From Mycobacterium senriense (GTDB taxonomy: Bacteria; Actinomycetota; Actinomycetes; Mycobacteriales; Mycobacteriaceae), in contig NZ_AP024828.1 in assembly GCF_019668465.1 (NCBI RefSeq), positions 3,286,001 to 3,350,000 on the forward strand: a stretch of DNA of 64,000 bases, given 5' to 3'. The notes under the pieces are model-generated. The model was not told the DNA's origin and ran no database searches. It was given only the letters and a program-made list of their open reading frames with translations. The number at the start of each line of letters is the position of its first letter. Position 1 is the first letter of the stretch. The position numbers and the translations under genes are program-made. This document shows positions 26,864 to 35,869 of this stretch, one piece after another.

Positions 26864-29800
26864 TCACCGCAGATCGGGCTGGGTGAGCGCCAAGAATGCG
26901 CCCAGGTCGATCAGGCCCGCCGGTGTCGCGGGCAGATACTCAGTCAATGACGGGGAGCGCACCAGCACGGCCGCGTACTGGGCCCGGCTCACCGCGACAT
27001 TGAGCCGATTCCTGTTGAGCAGGAAGGAGATTCCGCGGGGAACCACGTCCGTGGACGACACCGTCATCGAGACGAAGACCACCGGCGCCTGTCCGCCCTG
27101 GAACTTGTCGACCGTCCCGACTCGCACTCCATCGAGCTTCGCGGCGGCAAACCGGTGGCGCAGCAGCGCCACCTGGGCGTTGTAGGGCGCCAGCACCAGC
27201 ACGTCGGCGGCGGTCAGCGCCCGGGTGCCGTGTTCGTCGGTCCACGACGCACCGAGCAGCCGGCCGATCTCGGTGACGATCGCGTCGGCCTCCTCGGGGC
27301 TCTCGGTCGAATTGCCCTGGTGCTCAACCGAAAGCAGCTGAACGCCGGGCTGGTACCCATCGAGCTGGCGGGCCGCGGTGCAGTCGTGAGAATGCAGTCT
27401 GTCCTCGTAGGACAGCGCCGAAACCGCCGCGCACACGGCCGGGTGCATGCGGTACGAGAGGTCCAGGAAGTAGCCGCGCTCGTCGGGCAGGGTGCGGTGA
27501 CCGTCGACCAGCCACTCCAGCGCGGAGGTGTCCACCGGTTCCGGATGGGTGCCCTGGCTGACTTGCGGCAACTGCTGGGGATCCCCGAGCAGCAGCAGGT
27601 TGGCGGCGGCCGGGGCCACGGCGATGGTGTTGGCCAAACAGAATTGGCCGGCTTCGTCGATCACCAGCAGATCGAGGCTTCCCGGCGGTATCCGGTTGGC
27701 ATTGGCGAAATCCCATGCCGTTCCGCCGATCACACATCCCGGCGTGTCGGCGAGGAACGCGGCGTATGCGCCACCGTCGATCTCCCGCCAGCGCGGGGCC
27801 CGGTGGTCGTTGCGCTTCTTCGCGATCCGTTGCGGATCCAGGCCGGCGTCGATCACACAATCCAAAACGTTCTCCACGGTGGCGTGCGACTGCGCGACCA
27901 CGCCGATGCGCCAGGCGTGTTTGGTGACCAGGTCGTGGATCACCCGGGCGGCGGTGTGCGTCTTGCCGGTGCCGGGCGGCCCGTGCACCGCCAGGTATGA
28001 CGAGTCCAGATCCAATACCGCCGCGGTGATGTCGGCGACGGCGTCGTCGCTACGTGGCAGGGGGGTGCCGCTGCGCGCGCGGGGCGCACGGCGCAGCAGC
28101 ACGTCGACGATGGCGCTGTCCGGTAGTCGCGGCAATCCGGCGGCCACCGCGGCGGCGGCCGCCTCGATCGATTCGCGCAGGGCCGTCGTCGGGATCGGTG
28201 GCCCGGGCGTCAGCGCGAACGGCACCTGGTGAAAGGTGTTGCCGTCGCTGCCAACTCGTTCGAGAATGATCACTTCGCTGGGCACCGTCGGGTCGTCGGC
28301 CTCGACAACCGAGGCCCGCCCGGCCGCGCGCCGGTCCGGGCTATCGGTCATGCCGGGCGGCGCCGGCGGGTGGTAGAGCGCAAAGGCGTCGCTCTTCAAA
28401 TCTCCGCGCGCCAGCTCGCCGCGCAGCTGCACCCGCCGCTGCGGCTTGCGCGCCCGGACAGGCGTGTGCCAGTCGACGCTGACCGACGCGTGCTCGGCGA
28501 CGAACACATCGGTGTTGTCAGCCCACTCCTCGATGGGGAAGTTCAGCCGGTCGAAATGCGCCCACCAGAAAGGTTTGTCCTCGCGCCGGTGATAACCGCG
28601 GGCGGCGGCGAGCAGCGCCACCGCCGTCTGCTGCGGGGTGCGGTCGTCGACGCCGGCGGTTCCGGTGAAAGCCGCCAACGTCACCGCCAACTGGTCGCGG
28701 TCGTCGACGGTGTTGCCGTCGGGCACCGGCTGGGCGCCGACCGGTACCACGCCGGATTCATAGGCGCGCAACAACAACCAGTTCCGCAGTTCCTGAGTCG
28801 ACCGGCAGTCGTAATGGTTGTAGTCCTCGATCTCCTTGAGCACCGATGTGGCCTCGTCGCCGCGGCCCTCCGCCTCGAGTTCGCAGTACCGCGCGTAGGA
28901 GGTGATCGAACCGGTGGCCGTGGTCACGTCGCCCACACGCAGTTGGGCCCCCATGTAGAGCGGCTCCAGCGCCTTGAGGCTGAACGACTCCGCGCCCACG
29001 CGAATGCTCCTGCGCACCAACGGATAAAGGTCGACCAGCGTACCGCTGCGGAGCAGTTCGTCGACCTCGTCCTCGCCAACCCCGTAGCGCCCGGCCAGTC
29101 GCAACAGCGCGGTCTTCTCGTAGGGCGCGTAATGGTAGATGTGCATATTGGGGCGGCGCTTGCGGCGCCTGGCCACCAGCGCCAGAAAGTCGATCAGCGC
29201 CTTGCGTTCGTCGGCCCGGTTGTGCGCCCACAGCGGGCGGAACCTGCCCGTCGGCCCGGCCTCCAAGACACCGAACAGGTACTCCAGGCCCCACTCGCGC
29301 CCATCGGTGGTCCACAGCGGATCGCCCTCGAAGTCGAAGAACAGGTCGCCCGGGTCGGGCTCGGGTAGCAGGGCCAGCGGCTGCGCGTCGATGACCTGGA
29401 CCTGAGGAACCCCGGTTTCGCGTTGCTGGACTTGCAGTTTCGCCTGGATGGCCAGTTTGTCCAGGACGCCGGCCGCCAGGCCGGGCACGGGTCCGCGACG
29501 ATCGGCCAGCTGCGCGACCGTGCTGATGCCGGCGTCAAAGAGCTTGTCCCGCTGGTTCACTCGCATGCCGGCGACCAATAGAACGTCGTCGGCCGCCCGC
29601 AGCTGTTCGAGGCACAACGGGCAGTGAAAGCAGGCTGTCACGCCCTCGTCGTCCCAGCGGACCGCGGCGCCGCCCGCGTAGTGCTCATCGAGGAGGCGCT
29701 GCAGCCGAGTCCGCTGGGAGCGGTACACCGGGATCAGGTCGCAAACGCGGTGCCGCACCGCGGTTCCATCGCCCAGCCGCAGCTCGGCCTCCGGTGCGAC

Positions 29801-30286
29801 CGGGATGCCGGACGCCGCCAACGCGTCGGCGTAGGCGGCCAGCTGCAGCAGCGCGGTCACCTTGGCCGAGCGGGCCAGTTTGGTGTCGACGACGCGGTAC
29901 CGCTCGCCGTCGCGCACCAGGAAATCGGCGAAGCCGACGAAGCGGCCGTCGAACATAGCGGCCTGATACACCACGGGCGCGCGGTCGGCGACGGCGCGGC
30001 GGGTGGCGTCGGCGGCCGCCGCGAGGCCGGCGGGTGTGTAGGCCGGGCGGCCGATGATCGCGACGTCCTGCCCTAACCGGTCGCGCAGCGACGCGAGTTC
30101 GCGTCGCTCGTGTTCGCTACCGAGCTCGGCCGTCCGCGCGAGCAGTTCGTCCTCGACGGTGACGGCGGGCCCGCGGCCCAGCTTCGCGTCGAAGTCCCGC
30201 AGCAGCGCGAATTCGCAGCGGGCGGCGGCGGCAAGGTCCGATGCGCTGTACACGATGCTGTCGCCGGAGACCAACACTGGAGCCAC
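26864..30286 (-). CDS. RecB-like Fe-S nuclease fused to Dna2/Upf1-type helicase (Rv1251c-like)
   Basis: This 1140-residue fusion has an N-terminal TM0106-type RecB nuclease region (about 1-235). It has a PD-(D/E)XK core (YRVVDTKLARSAK) and cysteines suited to an Fe-S cluster (one in AARCEFALL near residue 24, then CFHCPLC near 219). An RNase H-like domain follows (about 310-500, DLFFDFEGDP). The C-terminal superfamily 1 helicase has Walker A GPPGTGKTHTA, DEAG in LLVIDEAGQF, and late motifs VGTVDKFQGGQAPVVFVSM and LNRNRLNVAVSRA. It probably processes DNA ends or R-loops. GTG at 30286; a second GTG nine bases inside is possible. Confidence 0.88.
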   Translation of the reverse strand: MAPVLVSGDSIVYSASDLAAAARCEFALLRDFDAKLGRGPAVTVEDELLARTAELGSEHERRELASLRDRLGQDVAIIGRPAYTPAGLAAAADATRRAVADRAPVVYQAAMFDGRFVGFADFLVRDGERYRVVDTKLARSAKVTALLQLAAYADALAASGIPVAPEAELRLGDGTAVRHRVCDLIPVYRSQRTRLQRLLDEHYAGGAAVRWDDEGVTACFHCPLCLEQLRAADDVLLVAGMRVNQRDKLFDAGISTVAQLADRRGPVPGLAAGVLDKLAIQAKLQVQQRETGVPQVQVIDAQPLALLPEPDPGDLFFDFEGDPLWTTDGREWGLEYLFGVLEAGPTGRFRPLWAHNRADERKALIDFLALVARRRKRRPNMHIYHYAPYEKTALLRLAGRYGVGEDEVDELLRSGTLVDLYPLVRRSIRVGAESFSLKALEPLYMGAQLRVGDVTTATGSITSYARYCELEAEGRGDEATSVLKEIEDYNHYDCRSTQELRNWLLLRAYESGVVPVGAQPVPDGNTVDDRDQLAVTLAAFTGTAGVDDRTPQQTAVALLAAARGYHRREDKPFWWAHFDRLNFPIEEWADNTDVFVAEHASVSVDWHTPVRARKPQRRVQLRGELARGDLKSDAFALYHPPAPPGMTDSPDRRAAGRASVVEADDPTVPSEVIILERVGSDGNTFHQVPFALTPGPPIPTTALRESIEAAAAAVAAGLPRLPDSAIVDVLLRRAPRARSGTPLPRSDDAVADITAAVLDLDSSYLAVHGPPGTGKTHTAARVIHDLVTKHAWRIGVVAQSHATVENVLDCVIDAGLDPQRIAKKRNDHRAPRWREIDGGAYAAFLADTPGCVIGGTAWDFANANRIPPGSLDLLVIDEAGQFCLANTIAVAPAAANLLLLGDPQQLPQVSQGTHPEPVDTSALEWLVDGHRTLPDERGYFLDLSYRMHPAVCAAVSALSYEDRLHSHDCTAARQLDGYQPGVQLLSVEHQGNSTESPEEADAIVTEIGRLLGASWTDEHGTRALTAADVLVLAPYNAQVALLRHRFAAAKLDGVRVGTVDKFQGGQAPVVFVSMTVSSTDVVPRGISFLLNRNRLNVAVSRAQYAAVLVRSPSLTEYLPATPAGLIDLGAFLALTQPDLR

Positions 30287-30337
30287 TGTAGGTCAGCGCT
30301 CCGACACCGGCGCCGTGCCGGGCGGGCGTGCCCCCGA

Positions 30338-30940
30338 TCAGTGGGCCGGGGTGTTGCCGATGAGTTCGACCGTGTTGCCGTTCCAGTGGAATTTCACGTC
30401 GGTGTTCAGGCCGCTGATCCCGCCGGGATAGGTCAGCGCCACCGTGTCGCCCGTGGTCTGCGCCGGGTCAACGCCGTTGAATCCGTAGGTGTCGGGCACG
30501 CCCTGCGGGATGAACTGGCCGAGGTGGAACAGCACCGCACGGGTGGTCGGGGCGACCGCATTGGTGTTGGCCTTGATGATGATCGCCGACAGCTGGGCGC
30601 ACTGGTTGTAGTTGCCGGCCAGCGGTTCGGGGTTCCAGGGCTGCTGGCTGCGCGGGTCGCGGGGCAGCTCGGACACCACCTTCGCGATGGTGGGCGACGC
30701 GAGGTTGACCGCGCAGGGATCGGTGGGCGGGGCGTTGCCGGGTGGGGCGGCGGCCGTCGGCGTGGCCGGGGCGGTGATCGACGCCGTCTCCGAGGTCCTG
30801 GCCTGCGGCGTCTTCGCGACGGTGGAGTCCCCCGAACCGCAGCCGGTCAATGTGAAGGCGATGAGAGCGACAGCGGCCGAGCCGGTCAGTGGCTCGGTAC
30901 GACACGGCAACGACCACACATCTGTGCACCGTACCGTCAT
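30338..30940 (-). CDS. lprE: LprE-like lipoprotein (LppP/LprE family)
   Basis: A 200-residue lipoprotein with the lipobox LTGC at about residues 31-34, followed by a Thr/Ala/Pro-rich linker and a compact domain beginning DPCAVNLASPTIAKVVSELP. That block is nearly identical to M. tuberculosis LprE (Rv1252c), a surface lipoprotein reported to influence host responses. ATG at 30940 matches that homologue; the open frame allows an ATG at 30964. It is divergent from deaD with a gap of 121 bases. Confidence 0.88.
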   Translation of the reverse strand: MTVRCTDVWSLPCRTEPLTGSAAVALIAFTLTGCGSGDSTVAKTPQARTSETASITAPATPTAAAPPGNAPPTDPCAVNLASPTIAKVVSELPRDPRSQQPWNPEPLAGNYNQCAQLSAIIIKANTNAVAPTTRAVLFHLGQFIPQGVPDTYGFNGVDPAQTTGDTVALTYPGGISGLNTDVKFHWNGNTVELIGNTPAH

Positions 30941-31046
30941 CGGGTCCGGGGCCGGGGCAGGCATGGCCGGGTGTGCTGATGATCACCGGATCGGCCGGCC
31001 GACTGTGGCCGGCAGCGCTCAGGTCCGCTGAGCTCGCGATCACCAC

Positions 31047-31052
31047 TAGACT
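31047..31052 (+). promoter_or_regulatory. Candidate -10 element for deaD
   Basis: TAGACT matches the mycobacterial TANNNT -10 pattern and would place transcription start near 31059, giving a leader of only a few bases before ATG 31062. No clear -35 is visible. Weak call. Confidence 0.3.
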
Positions 31053-31061
31053 CCTTGGACG

Positions 31062-32765
31062 ATGACCCTCTCGGACAGCTCGACTGAGGCTGCCTCTACG
31101 ACGTTTGCCGACCTGCAGATCAATCCCTCGGTCCTGCGGGCGATCGCCGACGTCGGCTACGAGTCGCCCACCGGCATTCAGGCCGCCACCATCCCGGCGC
31201 TGATGGCGGGCTCCGACGTCGTCGGGCTGGCCCAGACCGGCACCGGCAAGACCGCCGCCTTCGCGATCCCGATCCTGTCCAAGATCGACGTCACCAGCAC
31301 CGCCACCCAGGCGCTGGTGCTGGCCCCGACCCGGGAACTGGCCCTGCAGGTGGCCGAGGCGTTCAGCCGGTACGGGGCCCACCTGCCCAAGATCAACGTG
31401 CTGCCGATCTACGGCGGCTCGTCCTACGGCGTCCAGCTGGCCGGGCTGCGCCGCGGTGCCCACGTGGTGGTCGGCACGCCGGGCCGGGTCATCGACCATC
31501 TCGAGCGCGGGACGCTGGATCTGTCCCACGTCGACTACCTGGTTCTCGACGAGGCCGACGAGATGCTCACCATGGGCTTCGCCGAAGAAGTCGATCGCAT
31601 CCTGTCCGAAACCCCGGAATACAAACAGGTGGCGCTGTTCTCCGCGACCATGCCGCCCGCGATCCGCAAGATCACCACCAAGTATCTGCACGACCCGCTC
31701 GAGGTCAGTACCAAAGCGAAAACCGCCACCGCCGAGAACATCTCGCAGCATTACATCCAGGTCGCCGGTCCGCGCAAGATGGACGCGCTGACCCGGGTGC
31801 TGGAAGTCGAGTCGTTCGAGGCGATGATCGTCTTCGTCAGAACCAAGCAGGCCACCGAGGAAGTCGCCGAAAAGCTAAGGGCGCGAGGCTTCTCCGCGGC
31901 CGCCATCAACGGGGACATCCCGCAGGGCCAGCGCGAGCGCACCGTCGCCGCCCTGAAGGACGGCAGCATCGACATCCTGGTCGCCACCGACGTGGCCGCG
32001 CGCGGGCTGGACGTGGAGCGGATATCGCACGTCCTGAACTACGACATCCCGCATGACACCGAGTCGTACGTGCACCGGATCGGGCGCACCGGCCGGGCCG
32101 GGCGTTCGGGAACCGCGTTGCTGTTCGTCTCCCCGCGTGAACGCCACCTGCTCAAGGCGATCGAAAAGGCCACGCGCCAAACGCTCACCGAAACCCAATT
32201 ACCCACCGTCGAGGACGTCAACGCCCAGCGGGTGGCCAAGTTCGCCGACTCCATCACCACCGCGCTCGGTTCCCCCGGAATCGACCTGTTCCGCAAGTTG
32301 GTCCAGGACTACGAACGCGAGCACGACACCCCGATGGCCGACATCGCCGCCGCGCTGGCATTGCAATCCCGCGACGGTGAGGAATTCCTGATGGCGCCCG
32401 AACCGCCGCCCGAGCGGCGCGAGCGGCGCACCGAACGCCGCGAACGCCCCGAAAGGCCAACTAATACAGCGCCTTTCGCGACCTATCGCATCGCGGTAGG
32501 CAAGCGGCACAAGATTGGCCCGGGCGCGATCGTCGGCGCCATCGCCAACGAAGGCGGGCTGCATCGCAGCGATTTCGGCCACATCGCGATCGGACCGGAT
32601 TTCTCCCTGGTGGAGTTGCCGGCCAAGTTGCCCAAGTCGACCTTCAAAAGGCTTGAGAACACCCGTATTTCGGGGGTGCTGATCAACCTTCAGCCGGAGC
32701 GGTCGTCCGGCAGCAAGCCCCTCGGCCGAGACGGTGGGAAGCCGCGCAGGAAACACGGCGGATGA
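31062..32765 (+). CDS. deaD: DEAD-box ATP-dependent RNA helicase DeaD/CsdA
   Basis: This 567-residue helicase unwinds structured RNA, with roles in ribosome assembly and cold adaptation. All core motifs are present: the Q motif region (GYESPTGIQ), AQTGTGKT, PTRELALQ, DEAD in LVLDEADEML, SAT, VATDVAARGLDVE and HRIGRTGRAGR. A C-terminal DbpA-type RNA-binding domain (about 480-550, TYRIAVGKRHKIGPGAIVGA) and an Arg/Glu-rich linker follow. The stop overlaps the start of the acyltransferase gene by four bases (ATGA). Orthologue of Rv1253. Confidence 0.95.
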   Translation: MTLSDSSTEAASTTFADLQINPSVLRAIADVGYESPTGIQAATIPALMAGSDVVGLAQTGTGKTAAFAIPILSKIDVTSTATQALVLAPTRELALQVAEAFSRYGAHLPKINVLPIYGGSSYGVQLAGLRRGAHVVVGTPGRVIDHLERGTLDLSHVDYLVLDEADEMLTMGFAEEVDRILSETPEYKQVALFSATMPPAIRKITTKYLHDPLEVSTKAKTATAENISQHYIQVAGPRKMDALTRVLEVESFEAMIVFVRTKQATEEVAEKLRARGFSAAAINGDIPQGQRERTVAALKDGSIDILVATDVAARGLDVERISHVLNYDIPHDTESYVHRIGRTGRAGRSGTALLFVSPRERHLLKAIEKATRQTLTETQLPTVEDVNAQRVAKFADSITTALGSPGIDLFRKLVQDYEREHDTPMADIAAALALQSRDGEEFLMAPEPPPERRERRTERRERPERPTNTAPFATYRIAVGKRHKIGPGAIVGAIANEGGLHRSDFGHIAIGPDFSLVELPAKLPKSTFKRLENTRISGVLINLQPERSSGSKPLGRDGGKPRRKHGG

Positions 32766-33901
32766 CGCTCTCAGAAGAGCAGGACGCCCAGGGCGGGCTC
32801 GAGCAGACCTCTCGCGTCGACCGGGTCGCCTCGCTGACCGGGATCCGTGCGGTCGCCGCGCTGCTCGTCGTCGGCACCCACGCGGCCTACACCACCGGCA
32901 AATACACGCACGGGTATTGGGGCCTGGTCGGTTCCCGGATGGAGATCGGGGTGCCGATCTTCTTCGTACTCTCGGGCTACCTGTTGTTCCGCCCGTGGGT
33001 GAAGTCGGCGGCGAGAGGCGGCGCGGCGCCGTCGTTGAGTCGCTATGCGTGGCACCGGGTTCGGCGCATCATGCCCGCCTACGTGATCACCGTGCTGTTC
33101 GCCTACGTGCTGTACCACTACCGCGACGCCGGGCCGAACCCCGGACACAGCTGGCTGGGACTGGCGCGCAACCTGACGCTGACGCAGATCTACTGCAACG
33201 GCTACCTGGGCAAGTATCTGCACCAGGGGCTGACGCAGATGTGGAGCCTGGCGGTCGAGGGCGCGTTCTACGTCATCCTGCCGCTGCTGGCCTACCTGTT
33301 GCTGGTGGTGATCTGCCGGCGACAGTGGCAGCCGAGACTGATGCTGGGTGCCTTGGCGGGGATGACGTTGATCAGCCCGGCCTGGCTGGTGCTGGTGCAC
33401 ACCGACCACTGGTTTCCCGACGGCGCGCGGCTGTGGCTGCCCACCTACCTGGCGTGGTTCCTCGCCGGGATGATACTGACCGTGCTCCAGGAAATGGGGG
33501 TGCGCGGCTACGGGTTCGTGGCCATACCGCTGGCCGTCATCTGCTATTTCATCGTGTCGACTCCCATTGCCGGTGCGCCCACGACCTCCCCGGCGACGCT
33601 GAGCGAGGCGTTGTTCAAGACGTGCTTCTACGCCGTCATCGCGGCGCTCGCGGTAGCCCCACTGGCTCTGGGGGACCACGGCTGGTATTCGCGAATCCTG
33701 GCCAGCCGCCCGATGGTGTGGCTGGGGGAGATCTCCTACGAGATCTTCCTGATCCACCTGATCACCATGGAATTCGCGATGGACTACATTGTCGGCGCGC
33801 GCGTCTACACCGGCTCGATGCTGTACCTGTACGTGGCGACGCTGGTGGTGACGATCCCGCTGGCGTGGCTGCTGCACCGGTTTACCCGCGTCCGGGACTG
33901 A
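32762..33901 (+). CDS. Membrane acyltransferase 3 family protein (Rv1254-like)
   Basis: This 379-residue integral membrane protein of the OafA/NodX acyltransferase family has about ten membrane helices. The conserved active-site features include His in VVGTHAAY (helix 1), RRIMPAY after helix 2, and WSLAVEGAFYVILP. Such enzymes transfer acyl groups from cytosolic donors to extracytoplasmic sugars or lipids; the acceptor here is unknown. ATG at 32762 overlaps the deaD stop (ATGA), so the two are co-translated although no functional link is obvious. It converges on the tetR gene four bases away. Confidence 0.9.
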   Translation: MTLSEEQDAQGGLEQTSRVDRVASLTGIRAVAALLVVGTHAAYTTGKYTHGYWGLVGSRMEIGVPIFFVLSGYLLFRPWVKSAARGGAAPSLSRYAWHRVRRIMPAYVITVLFAYVLYHYRDAGPNPGHSWLGLARNLTLTQIYCNGYLGKYLHQGLTQMWSLAVEGAFYVILPLLAYLLLVVICRRQWQPRLMLGALAGMTLISPAWLVLVHTDHWFPDGARLWLPTYLAWFLAGMILTVLQEMGVRGYGFVAIPLAVICYFIVSTPIAGAPTTSPATLSEALFKTCFYAVIAALAVAPLALGDHGWYSRILASRPMVWLGEISYEIFLIHLITMEFAMDYIVGARVYTGSMLYLYVATLVVTIPLAWLLHRFTRVRD

Positions 33902-33905
33902 GCCG

Positions 33906-34487
33906 CTAGCCCCGAGTGGAAACCGGCGTCACAATCGGCACGACGAATTCCTCGATCATCGACCGCTCTTCGTCCTCGTCGCGGCCCGGGTACGTCAGCA
34001 GCGAGACGATCACCCGCACGGTCCAGCGGGCCCGGCGTTCGACGACGGCGGGATCGTCGGGTCCCAGCGAGTGCAGGAACGCCGCTACCAGGGCCGCGAT
34101 CACGTCGGACTGCCCGGCCAATTCGCCACCCACCGGCGGGCGGGTGGTGGCAAACCAGGATGCCAGCGCGGGGCTCTCGCGAACCATCCCCAGTGTGACG
34201 AGGATGCTCACGACCAGCCGTTCGCGCGGGTCCTCGATGTCGCCGGTGCGCGCGATGATCTCGCGGCCCAGCCGGTGGGTTTCACGGTGGATGTAGGCGG
34301 TTCGCAGCGCCTCGCGGTTCTCGAAGTACCGGTACAGCGTCGCTCGGGAACAGCCTGCCGCCCTAGCGATGTCGTTCATGCCGATCGACTCCGAGTCGCG
34401 CTGCGTGTAAAGCTGCTCGGCCGCGTCGAGTATCCGGTCGGCGGCGGCTTCGGTCCGGTGCGTACCCAGCCAGTCGTTGCCGGGCAT
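33906..34487 (-). CDS. TetR-family regulator (Rv1255c-like)
   Basis: This 193-residue regulator has a clear TetR helix-turn-helix (about residues 27-60, MNDIARAAGCSRATLYRYF) and a variable C-terminal ligand and dimer domain (about 75-193). Its ATG at 34487 overlaps the cyp130 stop by one base (TGATG), so it is co-transcribed with the P450 and likely controls that operon. A palindrome at the predicted cyp130 promoter (35736-35743) is the candidate operator. The inducing ligand is unknown. The longer open frame upstream is cyp130 shadow. Confidence 0.9.
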   Translation of the reverse strand: MPGNDWLGTHRTEAAADRILDAAEQLYTQRDSESIGMNDIARAAGCSRATLYRYFENREALRTAYIHRETHRLGREIIARTGDIEDPRERLVVSILVTLGMVRESPALASWFATTRPPVGGELAGQSDVIAALVAAFLHSLGPDDPAVVERRARWTVRVIVSLLTYPGRDEDEERSMIEEFVVPIVTPVSTRG

Positions 34488-35728
34488 CAGGACTTCATTC
34501 GAATCGGTACCGACAGCGGACGCCGGACGTAACTGCCGTCGGCCCAGACGATGCCGGATTCGTCCACCTCGAAGTCCGGGCAGCGGGCCAGCAGTTCGGT
34601 CAGCGCGACGCGCGACTGCATCCGGGCCGCGGCCGCGCCCAGGCAGTGGTGTGCGCCGTGGCTGAACGTCAGGATGTTGCGGGGACACCGGGCCAGGTCG
34701 AGTTCGCCTGCGTCCGAGCCGTATTGGCGTTCGTCGCGGTTGGCCGAACCGTACAGCAAGAACACCCTGCGTCCGGCCGGGATGGTCGTCTCGCCGACGG
34801 TCACGTCACGGGTGACGGTGCGGGCCAGTCCCTGCACTGGTGAGGTCATCCGCAGCAACTCCTCGACCGCGTCGGGCATGCGGTCCGGCTCGTCGGCCAG
34901 CAGCTGACGTTGGTCGGGCCGTTGGTGCAGCAGCGGCATCGAGCCGCCGAGCATCCCGGTGACGGTGTCGTTGCCGCCGGTGACCATGGTGAACGTGAAC
35001 GCCAAAATCGACAGCGTGCCGGCGATGTCGCCGTCGGCGCCGACCCCGGCCGCCACCAGGTGGGAGATGGTGTCGTCCTCGGGTTCGGTTCGGCGCCGCT
35101 CGATCAGCCCGGTGAAGTAGGCCATCATCGACCCGACCGCATCACCGACGGTTTCCAAGGCAGCGGCAACGCCGCCTTCGGCGGTGTTGGCCGCGACGAT
35201 CGCCTGGGTCCAGTCGTCGAATTGGACCCGGTCTGCCTCGGGCACACCGAGATAGTGGGCGACGACCATCGACGGCAGCGGCTTGAACAGCTCGGCGACG
35301 ATGTCGCCGCCGCCGGCCGAGCGCAACCCCTCAATGCGCTCGACGACGAACTCCCGCACCTTGGGCTCCACGGCCTCGACCTGTCGCGGCGTGAATCCGC
35401 GCGACACCAGTTTGCGGAACTCAGTGTGCACGGGTGGATCCGTCATCACAAAAGGCGGATTGTCCTGCAGTCCAATCATTTGCAAGTCGCCATAGTTGAC
35501 GGTCAGACCCTGGGCGGAGGAGAAGGTTTCGTGGTCGCGGGCCGCGGCCCATACGTCGGCGTGCCGGGAGAGCACGTAGTAGTCGTCCTCGGGATGATTC
35601 GTCGGCACGACGTGGTGGACGGGGTCGTGATCTCGCAAAGCGCGGTACATCGGCCAGGGGTTCGACCACGTGTCGGCGGTGGCGAGCTGGAATTTCACCG
35701 GGGCTTCGTGAGACATAACGGCAGCCAT
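34487..35728 (-). CDS. cyp130: Cytochrome P450 CYP130
   Basis: This 413-residue P450 is very close to M. tuberculosis CYP130 (Rv1256c). Heme ligand Cys lies in FSHGAHHCLGAAAAR. The I-helix oxygen-activation motif reads VTGGNDTVT, with Gly-Asn in place of the usual Ala-Gly before the acidic residue, as in CYP130. ExxR is in EELLR. It would hydroxylate or demethylate a small hydrophobic substrate using external ferredoxin and reductase; none is adjacent. ATG at 35728 coincides with the predicted transcription start, suggesting a leaderless mRNA. It is the first gene of a cyp130-tetR operon. Confidence 0.95.
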   Translation of the reverse strand: MAAVMSHEAPVKFQLATADTWSNPWPMYRALRDHDPVHHVVPTNHPEDDYYVLSRHADVWAAARDHETFSSAQGLTVNYGDLQMIGLQDNPPFVMTDPPVHTEFRKLVSRGFTPRQVEAVEPKVREFVVERIEGLRSAGGGDIVAELFKPLPSMVVAHYLGVPEADRVQFDDWTQAIVAANTAEGGVAAALETVGDAVGSMMAYFTGLIERRRTEPEDDTISHLVAAGVGADGDIAGTLSILAFTFTMVTGGNDTVTGMLGGSMPLLHQRPDQRQLLADEPDRMPDAVEELLRMTSPVQGLARTVTRDVTVGETTIPAGRRVFLLYGSANRDERQYGSDAGELDLARCPRNILTFSHGAHHCLGAAAARMQSRVALTELLARCPDFEVDESGIVWADGSYVRRPLSVPIRMKS

Positions 35729-35734
35729 GTCTCA

Positions 35735-35763
35735 TTCGTACGACAGTGGTGGCGATATGTCAA
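35735..35763 (-). promoter_or_regulatory. cyp130 promoter (-35 TTGACA, 17-base spacer, -10 TACGAA) with overlapping palindrome
   Basis: On the minus strand TTGACA (35763-35758) and TACGAA (35740-35735) are separated by exactly 17 bases. The projected +1 is 35728, the A of the cyp130 ATG, so the mRNA should be leaderless. The perfect 8-base palindrome TCGTACGA (35736-35743) covers the -10, a position suited to repression by the co-transcribed TetR. The operator role is inferred. Confidence 0.6.
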
Positions 35764-35869
35764 CCTTGTCGAGAGCGTGCGATGACGTCTTATGAGCGTC
35801 GATATAAATCGCCCAAACAGCCCGGAGGCCCAGTAGTATCCGGGACGGGGGTTACCGGACGGGAGGGCC

